A DNA stretch of 10,704 nucleotides from JANXQG01 sp037147235 (GTDB taxonomy: Bacteria; Planctomycetota; Planctomycetia; Pirellulales; Thermoguttaceae): contig JBAWVO010000226.1 of NCBI GenBank assembly GCA_037147235.1, positions 1-10,704 on the forward strand. The letters are read 5' to 3'. The notes under the pieces are model-generated. The model saw only the letters and a program-made list of their open reading frames with translations, was not told the DNA's origin and did no database searches. The position numbers and the translations under genes were made by a program. Position 1 is the stretch's first letter; each line of letters starts with the position of its first letter. This document shows, piece after piece, positions 1-5,837 of this stretch.

Positions 1-55
1 ATTTTCGTCGGGGCGGAGACCATCGTCAACTTTTAACAATCAGCGGGACGCTTCC
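1..55 (+). repeat. 55-bp perfect inverted repeat, left copy (inside the transposase frame)
   Basis: Bases 1-55 are the exact reverse complement of 10472-10526. Identity stops abruptly at 56; it may continue beyond base 1, which cannot be seen. The left copy encodes FRRGGDHRQLLTISGTLP in frame with the transposase. It is either a second fragment of the same IS or a k-mer-length overlap left by assembly. Confidence 0.9.
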
Positions 56-623
56 TTATCTGAATCGCTTTGCGCCGGAACCGATAGCGATGTGGGTGAT
101 TCATGCGGTCGAAGTGAATCCTCCCGCGGGCGTGGAACCGATCGAATGGATTCTGCTCACCTCCATGCCGGTGGAGAGTTTTAAAGACGCTTGGCGGATC
201 ATGGGCTATTACGAGAAACGATGGCTTATCGAGGAGTGGCACAAAGCTTTGAAGACAGGCTGCCACGTGGAGTGCCGGCAGTTGAAATGCAAGGAAAGTT
301 TGGAGAGGATCACCGGCTTGTTGAGCGTCGTTGCCGTACGACTTCTGCAACTGAAATCGGAGGCTCGCACCAACCCCGACCATCCGGCGCGGCGGATCAT
401 CCCGTGGCGCTGGATACAAATGCTCGTCGCCGCGTGCAAGCGGCTGAAAGAAGTGACGGCGACAACCATGACCGTCGGGCAATTCTACCGCGAATTGGCA
501 AAACTTGGCGGCTTCCTTGGTCGCAAGTCGGACGGCGAGCCGGGCTGGATCACAATTTGGCGCGGTTGGCAGAAACTCTACATGCTCGTGCGCGGGGCCG
601 AAATCGCACAAACGATCAAATAA
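3..623 (+). CDS. IS4-family (Tn5/IS50-like) transposase, C-terminal part; 5' end outside window
   Basis: DDE transposase that would cut and join the ends of its insertion sequence. The frame is open from base 3 without a stop, so the N-terminal part lies outside the window. The visible protein carries the IS4-family YREK signature with correct spacing: Tyr at 210-212, Arg at 219-221, catalytic Glu at 231-233 and Lys at 252-254 (YEKRWLIEEWHKALK). Around it, VNPPAGVEPIEWILLTSMPV and, near the end, LGGFLGRKSDGEPGW match the Tn5-type C-terminal domain, and the last residues (RGAEIAQTIK) look like a natural end. The two catalytic Asp residues are not in view, so activity cannot be judged. A methionine at 90 is internal and not a real start. 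The next gene begins 2 nt after the stop, leaving no obvious room for the IS right end. Confidence 0.85.
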   Translation, partial: FRRGGDHRQLLTISGTLPYLNRFAPEPIAMWVIHAVEVNPPAGVEPIEWILLTSMPVESFKDAWRIMGYYEKRWLIEEWHKALKTGCHVECRQLKCKESLERITGLLSVVAVRLLQLKSEARTNPDHPARRIIPWRWIQMLVAACKRLKEVTATTMTVGQFYRELAKLGGFLGRKSDGEPGWITIWRGWQKLYMLVRGAEIAQTIK

Positions 624-625
624 AT

Positions 626-940
626 GTGGGTAACGACAAGCCGTTAACTCACGGAAGTAACGGACAGGGCACAAACGGTCGTTTTCTTCCTGGGAACAAG
701 CTCGGCCACGGTAACCCACTGGCCGGTCAAGCCGCGAAGCTCCGCGCGGCGATGCTCAATGCCGTCAAGGTCGGCGACGTAAAGAGTATCATCGGGGCCA
801 TGATCGACAAAGCCCGTGGTGGCGACGTGGCGGCGGCAAAACTAGTGTTGCAATACACGGTCGGCGAGCCGCTCCCATTTGACATCAACGAGCAGCTACG
901 TCAGATCGAAGAACGCTTGAACGAAAGAAACCAATCATGA
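626..940 (+). CDS. Small protein of unknown function, GRFxxGN...GNP type (104 aa)
   Basis: No function can be assigned. The predicted protein begins with a polar stretch (GNDKPLTHGSNGQGTNG), then GRFLPGNKLGHGNP at about residues 18-31, then a predicted helical region containing KLRAAMLNAV and the segment MIDKARGGDVAAAKLVLQYT. It resembles small proteins I recall as common in planctomycete genomes, with a GRFxxGNxxGxGNP start and an AKxGDVxAAKxLL core, reminiscent of DUF5681 or small-terminase-like helical proteins; this is recalled similarity, not a search result. The GTG at 626 is chosen because it gives the whole GRFxxGN region a short natural leader; in-frame sequence upstream is only a shadow of the transposase. 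No clear Shine-Dalgarno precedes it. The stop overlaps the next start (ATGA at 937-940), indicating translational coupling. Confidence 0.65.
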   Translation: MGNDKPLTHGSNGQGTNGRFLPGNKLGHGNPLAGQAAKLRAAMLNAVKVGDVKSIIGAMIDKARGGDVAAAKLVLQYTVGEPLPFDINEQLRQIEERLNERNQS

Positions 941-1164
941 ACGTCAAAAACCGCAGTTCTCGAATTCTATCGACTTTGAGCCGTTGCGACACACCTGATG
1001 GCGACAACAGCAACGCTCGCCTGGCCCCCGACGCCAACGGCACAGTCCACCTTCCGGCCGACGCCACACCCGCGGAACGGACCCTGTTCGAGCAATTGAG
1101 GGGCATGGCGTGGAGTGTATTGGCACCGAGCTACGTCACCAGCGAACTTTTCGTGGAAGACTGA
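937..1164 (+). CDS. Hypothetical small protein (75 aa), first of a paralogous pair
   Basis: I recognise no domain. It starts at ATG 937, overlapping the stop of the upstream gene by 4 nt, and ends in TGA overlapping a downstream ATG (TGATG, 1162-1166). The N-terminus MNVKNRSSRIL and the later HLPADATPAE correspond to MNFRNRISRIL and ILPPDLAPGE in the next protein, in the same order with similar spacing (about 26 versus 30 residues between blocks), so the two appear to be diverged duplicates. There is no signal peptide or membrane segment. The basic N-terminus followed by an acidic, Asp/Pro-rich stretch could be a small binding or adaptor protein, but nothing shows this directly. Confidence 0.6.
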   Translation: MNVKNRSSRILSTLSRCDTPDGDNSNARLAPDANGTVHLPADATPAERTLFEQLRGMAWSVLAPSYVTSELFVED

Positions 1165-1553
1165 TGCCTTTGGATGAGAGAATTCTGGCCATGAATTTCC
1201 GCAACAGAATCTCCAGAATATTGGGCTTGATTGATTATCGCGAATCCGAAGCATCGGAAATTGGCTTGGCGATGGCCGCGGACCGCATTGTGGACGACAA
1301 TCGCGGTTATCCGATCCTGCCGCCCGATCTGGCTCCTGGCGAAGAACTGGTTTGGGCGGAACAGACGTTGATGCGTTGCAGCTTCGAGGACGGGCTGGAA
1401 GTGGTTGACAGGGCTAATATTTGGGTGGTCTCTATCAAATCCACGCACCCGAGCCATTTGCGATCGAATCGCGAGAGAATAAACCTTAGCCCGTTTAGGA
1501 AAACATTCCATTGCAATTGCGAATTGGCGAAGCAGAGTGGAGGTAATGGATAA
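1164..1553 (+). CDS. Hypothetical small protein (129 aa, or 120 aa from ATG 1191), second of a paralogous pair
   Basis: Unknown function. Two starts are plausible. ATG 1164 overlaps the preceding stop and has GGAAG about 5 nt upstream. ATG 1191 gives MNFRNRISRIL, which lines up with the very N-terminus of the upstream protein and would make the two the same type. The middle holds LPPDLAPGEELVWAEQTL, which matches LPADATPAERTLFEQL upstream. The C-terminal half (WVVSIKSTHPSHLRSNRERINL, ending CELAKQSGGNG) has no counterpart in the shorter paralogue and could be partly degenerate. It is probably transcribed with the two genes before it. Confidence 0.55.
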   Translation: MPLDERILAMNFRNRISRILGLIDYRESEASEIGLAMAADRIVDDNRGYPILPPDLAPGEELVWAEQTLMRCSFEDGLEVVDRANIWVVSIKSTHPSHLRSNRERINLSPFRKTFHCNCELAKQSGGNG

Positions 1554-1735
1554 TGTGTTTTGCGTTCCCTAGGTATCGCAGTTCTGGAAAACTCGACCGC
1601 AGCCTCTTCGGAATTCTCCAAATTCTGAGTGCGACTCCCTTCGAGAAAACGCCTGTTTTTGATGCACTTTCCACGATTTTCACTCCAAAATCGGAAGATC
1701 GTTGCTCTAACCAGTTGATATTATTCGACTTATAA
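1553..1735 (+). CDS. Doubtful 60-aa ORF
   Basis: An ORF whose ATG overlaps the stop of the preceding gene (TAATG, 1551-1555), with a good GGAGG at 1539-1543, 9 nt upstream. The product (MCFAFPRYRSSGKLDRSLFG...) shows no motif, and its composition is not clearly that of a protein gene. The start context is the only argument in favour. It may be a decayed end of the small-gene cluster or non-coding sequence ahead of the PEP-CTERM gene. Confidence 0.25.
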   Translation: MCFAFPRYRSSGKLDRSLFGILQILSATPFEKTPVFDALSTIFTPKSEDRCSNQLILFDL

Positions 1736-1755
1736 CCGGACAGTTGTGTCATGGA

Positions 1756-2571
1756 ATGATGAAAATGCTTGAAAATCGATGGTTTTCGCAGATTGTGCTG
1801 GCCGCGGGGGTGATGTTCATTTCCGTAACGGCATCTTTCGCAGGCATGATTGTGGACAGTCAGGGCTTTGAGGCTCCGACATACAGTGTCGGTGCGCTGC
1901 AAGGCTCGAACAGTTGGAAAATCCCCCCTGGCTCGGGTGGCACTGCGATGGTGGAGAGCACGGTGGTGGCTTCCGGAAGCCAGGCTGTGCAAGTCAATCG
2001 GGCTGCAAACTCGGATGCTCGATGGCTTGTCCCCGTCAGCGGCTATCCGCAGCAACCGAACAAGATCATCCAGATTAGCTGGGATATGAAGGTTTTACAG
2101 AATCCGAGCACCGCGTTCAACACATTCGGGCCGTTTTTCGGAGTTGAGGCATACGACGGCCCCAAAGACAGTCCCGCATTGCTTTTTGGCTCCTTGGGTG
2201 TTGATGCTAAGACTCTTGATGTTCTTTATCTGAAGAAAGAAACCGCGAAAACACCCGAGGCTCTGACTGCAACGGGAACCAAGGTCGGTCTTGGCTGGAA
2301 TCACTTTTCTATCTCCCCTCGATTTTACGAGTTATCAGTACAGTGCGTACCTCAATTACAACTCCACGCCGTTGGTGACCGAAGGGTTCGTGGATGGATC
2401 CTTAATTTCCTTCACGGATGCAGACATCTCGGCCTTGGCTGCTGGGGGCGATACTACTTCGCAGGCGTTTACCGGAACAGCTTATTACGACAACTTTCAG
2501 GTTGCGTACCCGTTTACCGGTTTGGCCACCTGGAAAGCCTTGAGCAGCAAATCCTGGAGCGGAAGCGATAA
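1756..2571 (+). CDS. PEP-CTERM family secreted protein, 5' part of a frameshifted gene
   Basis: This is the N-terminal portion of a secreted protein. A signal peptide is visible: short basic start (MMKMLENRW), hydrophobic core (IVLAAGVMFISVTA) and a cleavage-like SFA|G site. The mature part starts with DSQGFEAP and continues with FGPFFGVEAYD, a beta-rich region resembling concanavalin/LamG-like folds in planctomycete PEP-CTERM proteins; the fold is my inference. True reading ends near 2316. An extra C in the CCCC run at 2315-2318 pushes the ribosome into a meaningless tail (SPRFYELSVQ...) ending at 2571. Removing one C joins GWNHFSIS directly to LDFTSYQYSAYL in the next frame, giving about 488 aa in all. 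Start: ATG 1756 or 1759, because a TTG start at 1744 adds residues that do not suit a signal peptide. The split may be a real pseudogene or a sequencing error. Confidence 0.75.
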   Translation: MMKMLENRWFSQIVLAAGVMFISVTASFAGMIVDSQGFEAPTYSVGALQGSNSWKIPPGSGGTAMVESTVVASGSQAVQVNRAANSDARWLVPVSGYPQQPNKIIQISWDMKVLQNPSTAFNTFGPFFGVEAYDGPKDSPALLFGSLGVDAKTLDVLYLKKETAKTPEALTATGTKVGLGWNHFSISPRFYELSVQCVPQLQLHAVGDRRVRGWILNFLHGCRHLGLGCWGRYYFAGVYRNSLLRQLSGCVPVYRFGHLESLEQQILERKR

Positions 2572-3211
2572 CTGGACCGATGGTAACGGCACCAAGGGTG
2601 CCCCAGGTGTTGCTCCTCGACCAGTCGATACCGACACGGCCACCTTCAGCGTTTCCGGCTCACAGACTCAGATTGACCTGACCGGCGAGAATCCCAACCT
2701 GAAGTCGCTGAGTTTCAGCACTTCAAGCTACACGCTCTCGGGGGGTAGCCTGACTATGTCGGGCAGCACGGCCACCGTGAATGTCAGCAGCGGCACGCAG
2801 ACGATTGAAAGCGTGTTGACCTTGGCCAGTACCACCCAAATGACCGTGACGAATAGCTTGGATCGGTTGATAATCACCGGCAATATCGTCGGAGCGGGCG
2901 CACTGTTGAAGAACGGTGCCGGGACATTGATCCTCAGCGGCACCAACAGTTATACCGGCGGCACGAACGTGCTTGCCGGCATTCTGGCCGTGACCTACAG
3001 CCATGCCCTGCCTAACAACCGTGGCTTGACCATCGGTGCGGGCGGGACATTGATCTTCGATCCTTCGTTCCACGCATCCACGGCCCAAGGCTTGTCGTAT
3101 GTTGCTTCGCCAATGACCCAAGCAGTACCTGAACCCTCCACCCTCGCCCTTCTCGGCGTCACCACCATCGGCCTGCTGGCCTACGCCTGGCGAAATCGCA
3201 AACCAGCCTAA
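2291..3211 (+). CDS. PEP-CTERM family secreted protein, 3' part of the frameshifted gene
   Basis: This is the continuation, in another frame, of the gene starting at 1756; coding meaning begins at about 2318, and the apparent TTG start at 2291 is not a true start. In order: the end of the lectin-like domain (TGTAYYDNFQV), a WSGSDNWTDGNG linker, Ser/Thr-rich beta repeats, one autotransporter-associated beta-strand repeat (NGAGTLILSGTNSYTGGTNV, Pfam PATR type), then the sorting signal VPEPSTLALLGV, a hydrophobic helix and the basic tail RNRKPA. PEP-CTERM signals are known to be recognised by exosortases, which process proteins for surface or extracellular release and usually accompany exopolysaccharide genes. 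A strong hairpin terminator follows about 27 nt after the stop. No exosortase is present in the window. Confidence 0.8.
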   Translation: MAGITFLSPLDFTSYQYSAYLNYNSTPLVTEGFVDGSLISFTDADISALAAGGDTTSQAFTGTAYYDNFQVAYPFTGLATWKALSSKSWSGSDNWTDGNGTKGAPGVAPRPVDTDTATFSVSGSQTQIDLTGENPNLKSLSFSTSSYTLSGGSLTMSGSTATVNVSSGTQTIESVLTLASTTQMTVTNSLDRLIITGNIVGAGALLKNGAGTLILSGTNSYTGGTNVLAGILAVTYSHALPNNRGLTIGAGGTLIFDPSFHASTAQGLSYVASPMTQAVPEPSTLALLGVTTIGLLAYAWRNRKPA

Positions 3212-3238
3212 TCCCCACACCACACCAGCCTAATCGAA

Positions 3239-3264
3239 ACGGGCCACCAATTACGGTGGCCCGT
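3239..3264 (+). terminator. Hairpin terminator after the PEP-CTERM gene
   Basis: A perfect 10-bp GC-rich stem (ACGGGCCACC at 3239-3248 pairing with GGTGGCCCGT at 3255-3264) with a 6-nt AATTAC loop, followed by the moderately T-rich TCTCGTTTCTG. The stem is strong but the T tract is weak. It lies just downstream of the PEP-CTERM stop and is the clearest transcription stop in the window. Confidence 0.75.
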
Positions 3265-3579
3265 TCTCGTTTCTGTGACCTCATGTACTGCAATCCCACG
3301 CCCCAAACTCTCGTCCTTCTTCACACCGAGATCCCTGCCAAATCCTTGGGCAAAAGGACATCCCTTACCTTATGCTGCTGTGGGAGCCTCGTGCAGAAAC
3401 CACCGCATCGGTTGCAAATGGGGGTCGGGTCTCATTGCGAGTCGTTGAGCGGTAAAGAACCGCCGGGGCCGGTTATACAACCATGGGCCTGCCCAGGAAG
3501 AATGACTCATTCCAACTTCTTTGATCAAGTGGCCGCAGTATCGCCCGATCTGCCACTTCTGCACGGCAACTCAATTTTG
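3265..3579. other. Stretch with no convincing gene
   Basis: About 315 nt between the terminator and the end of the hydrolase gene. A plus-strand ORF (3256-3624) begins inside the terminator and has protein-unlike composition. A minus-strand ORF of 64 aa (3564-3370, GTG start, 15 nt after the hydrolase stop) contains GHLIKEVGMSHSSWAGPWLY and RLAMRPDPHLQPMRWFLHE; it could be a small gene behind the hydrolase or a remnant, but I recognise nothing and see no good ribosome binding site. Confidence 0.4.
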
Positions 3580-4257
3580 TCACGGAAAAAAACCCATTGT
3601 CCGCAACCGTGGTGCAGCCCATGACCAAACCTCCATTGAGCCTACTGAATCCATATTGTAAGTTACCATGGACGTCGCTACCTCAGGGAGTTCGTAAATA
3701 AACGACGCCGATGAAACCCCGGGACCAGGTCGGGACGGTATACCGCCTAAGGCACTATGGGTACAAAAGAAACTTCTCTGATCGCATTGCGTCGGATGTT
3801 GCCAGTATTTTGCGCAATTTCCAAAAGACGGATGTGAAAAAGCACCTGGATCTCGCTTGGCATGGACGAGACGTTTCACATTATTGGGTACATAAGTAAC
3901 ACCAAATGTTGCGATTGTACGCTCCACGGCATCGAACAACATCATGCCATCGACCCCAATATCATCGTCCTTTAAGCGATTGGCTACAGAAATGACACAT
4001 GCGGCGCCACGACTCCAGCCTGTCAAAACCACCAATGCTGTTGGATTTGCAAACTTTGCCAAACGTACGAAGTTATGACCTTCAGAAGAAATGATCCCCG
4101 TATCGAAACCCTCAAGTGCGGGACCGCGTAAATATTTTTTTACCTCGGCACGCGACTCCCGGCATATTTTGTTCACGAACGAGTTCTGGTATTCGTGACG
4201 ATACGTGTTCATGAACAGATCCCCAGTGCCATCTATTCCAAGCAATATTGTCTTCAC
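3580..4257 (-). CDS. Alpha/beta hydrolase-like protein with GWSRG nucleophile elbow (225 aa)
   Basis: Probable serine hydrolase; substrate unknown. The protein begins MKTILLGIDGTGD, typical of the first strand and oxyanion region of DUF2235/Tle1-like hydrolases. VVLTGWSRGAA (residues about 76-86) is a GxSxG nucleophile elbow with Ser82 as presumed nucleophile. MMLFDAV (about 105-111) offers Asp109, and FFCTHSALGG (about 163-172) offers His167 as the remaining triad members; the triad assignment is inference. DUF2235 relatives include type VI secretion phospholipase effectors, but nothing here shows secretion and no partner genes are seen. GTG at 4257 is chosen because it gives the conserved start directly and has a GGGG-containing Shine-Dalgarno just upstream (minus strand, about 4262-4268); an ATG at 4311 would add an unlikely leader. 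It is isolated on the minus strand, upstream-flanked by a G-rich tract and an IS remnant, so possibly acquired. Confidence 0.75.
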   Translation of the reverse strand: MKTILLGIDGTGDLFMNTYRHEYQNSFVNKICRESRAEVKKYLRGPALEGFDTGIISSEGHNFVRLAKFANPTALVVLTGWSRGAACVISVANRLKDDDIGVDGMMLFDAVERTIATFGVTYVPNNVKRLVHAKRDPGAFSHPSFGNCAKYWQHPTQCDQRSFFCTHSALGGIPSRPGPGVSSASFIYELPEVATSMVTYNMDSVGSMEVWSWAAPRLRTMGFFP

Positions 4258-4379
4258 GTTGCCCCTTTCGTTAGTTATGTATGTCCCGATTCTACCAGAA
4301 TGAACGGGCATTTAATCGCTGAAGCGAAGAGTACTGTTGAGAAAGTGATTTTCCAACAGAACCCAGTATATCATAATAT

Positions 4380-4419
4380 GGGTAAATCGGGTGTCGGGTG
4401 CGGGAAGGGGGGCGTAGGG
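4380..4419 (+). other. G-rich tract with G-quadruplex potential
   Basis: Six runs of three or more G (4380-4382, 4389-4391, 4396-4398, 4402-4404, 4407-4412, 4417-4419) separated by loops of 6, 4, 3, 2 and 4 nt, which satisfies the usual four-run G3/loop 1-7 rule. It includes the partial direct repeat CGGGTGTCGGGTGCGGG. It lies about 120 nt upstream of the minus-strand hydrolase start, with the G-rich strand being non-template for rightward reading, and directly beside the left end of the IS-derived element. Confidence 0.5.
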
Positions 4420-4431
4420 TGCGTGGAGTCA

Positions 4432-4451
4432 CCCTGTTGCATTAGCTAGCA
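4432..4451 (+). repeat. Terminal inverted repeat, left
   Basis: Begins CCCTGTTGCATTAG and pairs with 4808-4827 at 19 of 20 bases. The TAA stop of the truncated transposase (minus strand, 4444-4442) lies inside this repeat, as is common when an IS gene runs into the element end. Confidence 0.75.
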
Positions 4452-4762
4452 GGGATAGCAGGGAGAGGTTTCGCTTTTTGGGCTTTATTTTCTTTACGTT
4501 GAGCCAGGATCTTGGCGGTGGCAACATGTTTCTGTAGCTTTCCGCTGGTACGTTTGGGGGCCGGCTTCTTGGTGCCACGCGGATGCTTTTCAAATCGCGG
4601 CAGGTCCACCTGCTTAGCCAGTCCCACGAGCAGGTCGGCCAAGGGCTTGGGCTTGAGGTCGGCAAAGGCTTCCGCCCAATTCGGCTCTGGAATCGCAATC
4701 ATCATGCCGCGCCACACGCTGGCTCCTTGACCTAATCTCAAAGACAATAGCATTTTACGCAT
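4442..4762 (-). pseudogene. Truncated IS4-type transposase, C-terminal remnant (106 aa)
   Basis: The product resembles the tail of planctomycete IS4-family transposases: WRGMMIAIPEPNWAEAF, then VDLPRFEKHPRGTKKPAPKR, then HVATAKILAQRK and a basic Lys-rich end. I recall the HPRGxKKPxPKR...HVxTAxxLA pattern as the C-terminus of such transposases. The catalytic core is absent, so it cannot be active. The first dozen residues (MRKMLLSLRLGQG) may be the original N-terminus fused to the tail by internal deletion, or an accidental start; there is no Shine-Dalgarno. It is a different type from the Tn5-like transposase at the window start. Confidence 0.65.
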
Positions 4763-4807
4763 CAGGCAACCCGGGTGATTAAAATTTCTTTCGTCCGAGA
4801 CTTGCGA

Positions 4808-4827
4808 TGCTAGCTAATGCGACAGGG
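4808..4827 (-). repeat. Terminal inverted repeat, right
   Basis: Plus-strand TGCTAGCTAATGC followed by GACAGGG; the reverse complement of the left repeat apart from one base. It marks the transposase-upstream end of the element, 46 nt before the first ATG of the truncated reading frame. Confidence 0.75.
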
Positions 4828-5089
4828 ATAGCTCCAACCATTATGTCTACGGCGAGCCAGCAATGATAGCAGTTGACAAGGTTATGATCGAGGCCAACAG
4901 CCTCTCAATCGGACTTTACAGTGCAAAATCCACGAAACTTACCTAATTACCCTAATCCGAATAACCGATACAACCATTGAAGCCGCATGCGCGGAGGATG
5001 TCTTGGCTCTTGAAGGCTGTCGCTTTGAGCCAATAGACAGGAACCTTGGATAGTGACCTTGGTAGATTGGCTCTTTAGGGGGGTAAGGC
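4828..5089. other. Intergenic stretch upstream of the lipoprotein gene
   Basis: About 260 nt without an ORF worth reporting. It probably holds the promoter of the polysaccharide genes that follow, but no -35/-10 pair with acceptable spacing can be picked; TTGACA at 4873-4878 has no matching -10. Just before the gene, AGGGGGG (5077-5083) sits 6 nt ahead of ATG 5090 as a strong ribosome binding site. Confidence 0.4.
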
Positions 5090-5668
5090 ATGAAACAGAT
5101 CGTACGCATCGTCTCATGCCTCCTGAGCTGTCTCCTTCTGGCAGGCTGTAGCGTATACAGCGACGCTGCGAGAACGCTGTTCGTTGAACCATGGAACTTT
5201 GCAACTCAGAAGGATGCCCACCGCTCCCAAACGAGGGGCGAGGATTTCGCTGCTCGTGCTTGGAGCGAGTGTGTGGCAGAGAACCCAAAAGTTGCCTGCC
5301 GCTTGGAATTTGAGAGAGGCTTCAAGGAGGGCTTCGCAGACTTTTTGTATGCCGGAGGAACGGGTGAGGCACCGCCGGTGCCTCCGCGACGCCTTTGGAA
5401 CCTTGACTACCGAACGCCCGGAGGCCGTCGGGCTGTCGATGACTGGTTTGCCGGGTTCCGGCATGGTGCTGCCGCGGCTCGAGACGGGGGGTATCGGGAA
5501 ACCATGACGATTCGGTCGTCCCTGTTGCCGGACAAGCATGTCAGCAATTTGGCATCGCCTTCCGAAGGGGTGGAACAGGCAGATCCCCCTGAGGAAGTCC
5601 TGGCTCCGAATCCCACTGAAATCGTACCGCAGTCCCAGTCGCCCGGGCCGAAAAGTCGAGAACCTTGA
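5090..5668 (+). CDS. Lipoprotein of unknown function preceding the export gene (192 aa)
   Basis: Predicted lipoprotein: short basic N-terminus (MKQIVR), hydrophobic core and the lipobox LAGC with the lipid-carrying cysteine at residue 20, so it should be anchored on the periplasmic side of a membrane. The mature part holds a charged, helix-prone segment (residues about 60-90, including FERGFKEGFADFLYAGG), a proline motif (PPVPPRRLW) and WFAGFRHGAAAARDGGY around 120-137; the C-terminus is Pro/Glu-rich and probably disordered. I recall proteins with the GFADYLYAGGTGxPPPVPPRRYW pattern in planctomycetes near Wza-like export genes, but their role is not known to me. ATG 5090 has an excellent Shine-Dalgarno. 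It lies 169 nt before the export gene on the same strand, suggesting a partner of the export channel. Confidence 0.75.
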   Translation: MKQIVRIVSCLLSCLLLAGCSVYSDAARTLFVEPWNFATQKDAHRSQTRGEDFAARAWSECVAENPKVACRLEFERGFKEGFADFLYAGGTGEAPPVPPRRLWNLDYRTPGGRRAVDDWFAGFRHGAAAARDGGYRETMTIRSSLLPDKHVSNLASPSEGVEQADPPEEVLAPNPTEIVPQSQSPGPKSREP

Positions 5669-5837
5669 GCGCAGTCGGAAGTGTCCTCCTGCAAAGCCTG
5701 CATGTGGCCCGCTTGCTCAAGCAAACCGGGCCTACCAAAGACGTACGGAACGCAACGCCATGACTTATTACCCACATATTTCCTCATCCCCTGCCCCTAT
5801 CCCTCGTACGCGGGAGGGGAGTTGCTCTTGGGCCAAC

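Larger units (their letters stand above)
4432..4827 (-). mobile_element. MITE-like, internally deleted IS4-type element with 20-bp inverted ends (396 bp)
   Basis: The element is bounded by inverted repeats at 4432-4451 and 4808-4827 that match at 19 of 20 positions (one T/C difference), tips CCCTGT...ACAGGG, with a perfect 13-bp core GCATTAGCTAGCA. Outside the tips a GGAG/CTCC pairing may lengthen the repeat imperfectly to about 27 nt. The interior encodes only about 106 residues of a transposase, against the 350-450 aa usual for this class, so most of the gene is missing. No target duplication is obvious. It is best read as a non-autonomous deletion derivative that a full-length copy elsewhere might still mobilise. 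Confidence 0.7.

Noticed and set aside
191..625. Upstream extension of the 104-aa gene
   Set aside because: This part is an out-of-frame shadow of the transposase; the protein-like region begins only after 626.
2723..3223. Minus-strand ORF (166 aa) opposite the PEP-CTERM 3' part
   Set aside because: The plus strand has clear PATR and PEP-CTERM motifs; the reverse frame shows none and starts inside the intergenic region.
3256..3624. Plus-strand ORF of 122 aa
   Set aside because: It starts within the terminator hairpin, has no ribosome binding site and overlaps the hydrolase 3' end; its composition is random-looking.
4873..4890. Promoter based on TTGACA upstream of the lipoprotein gene
   Set aside because: No -10 hexamer occurs at 16-18 nt; the nearby TATGAT is only 4 nt away.
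5538..5837. Longer start for the export protein
   Set aside because: A start at 5538 would overlap the lipoprotein gene by 131 nt, and the added residues (Pro/Arg-rich) precede a perfectly good signal peptide beginning at 5838.
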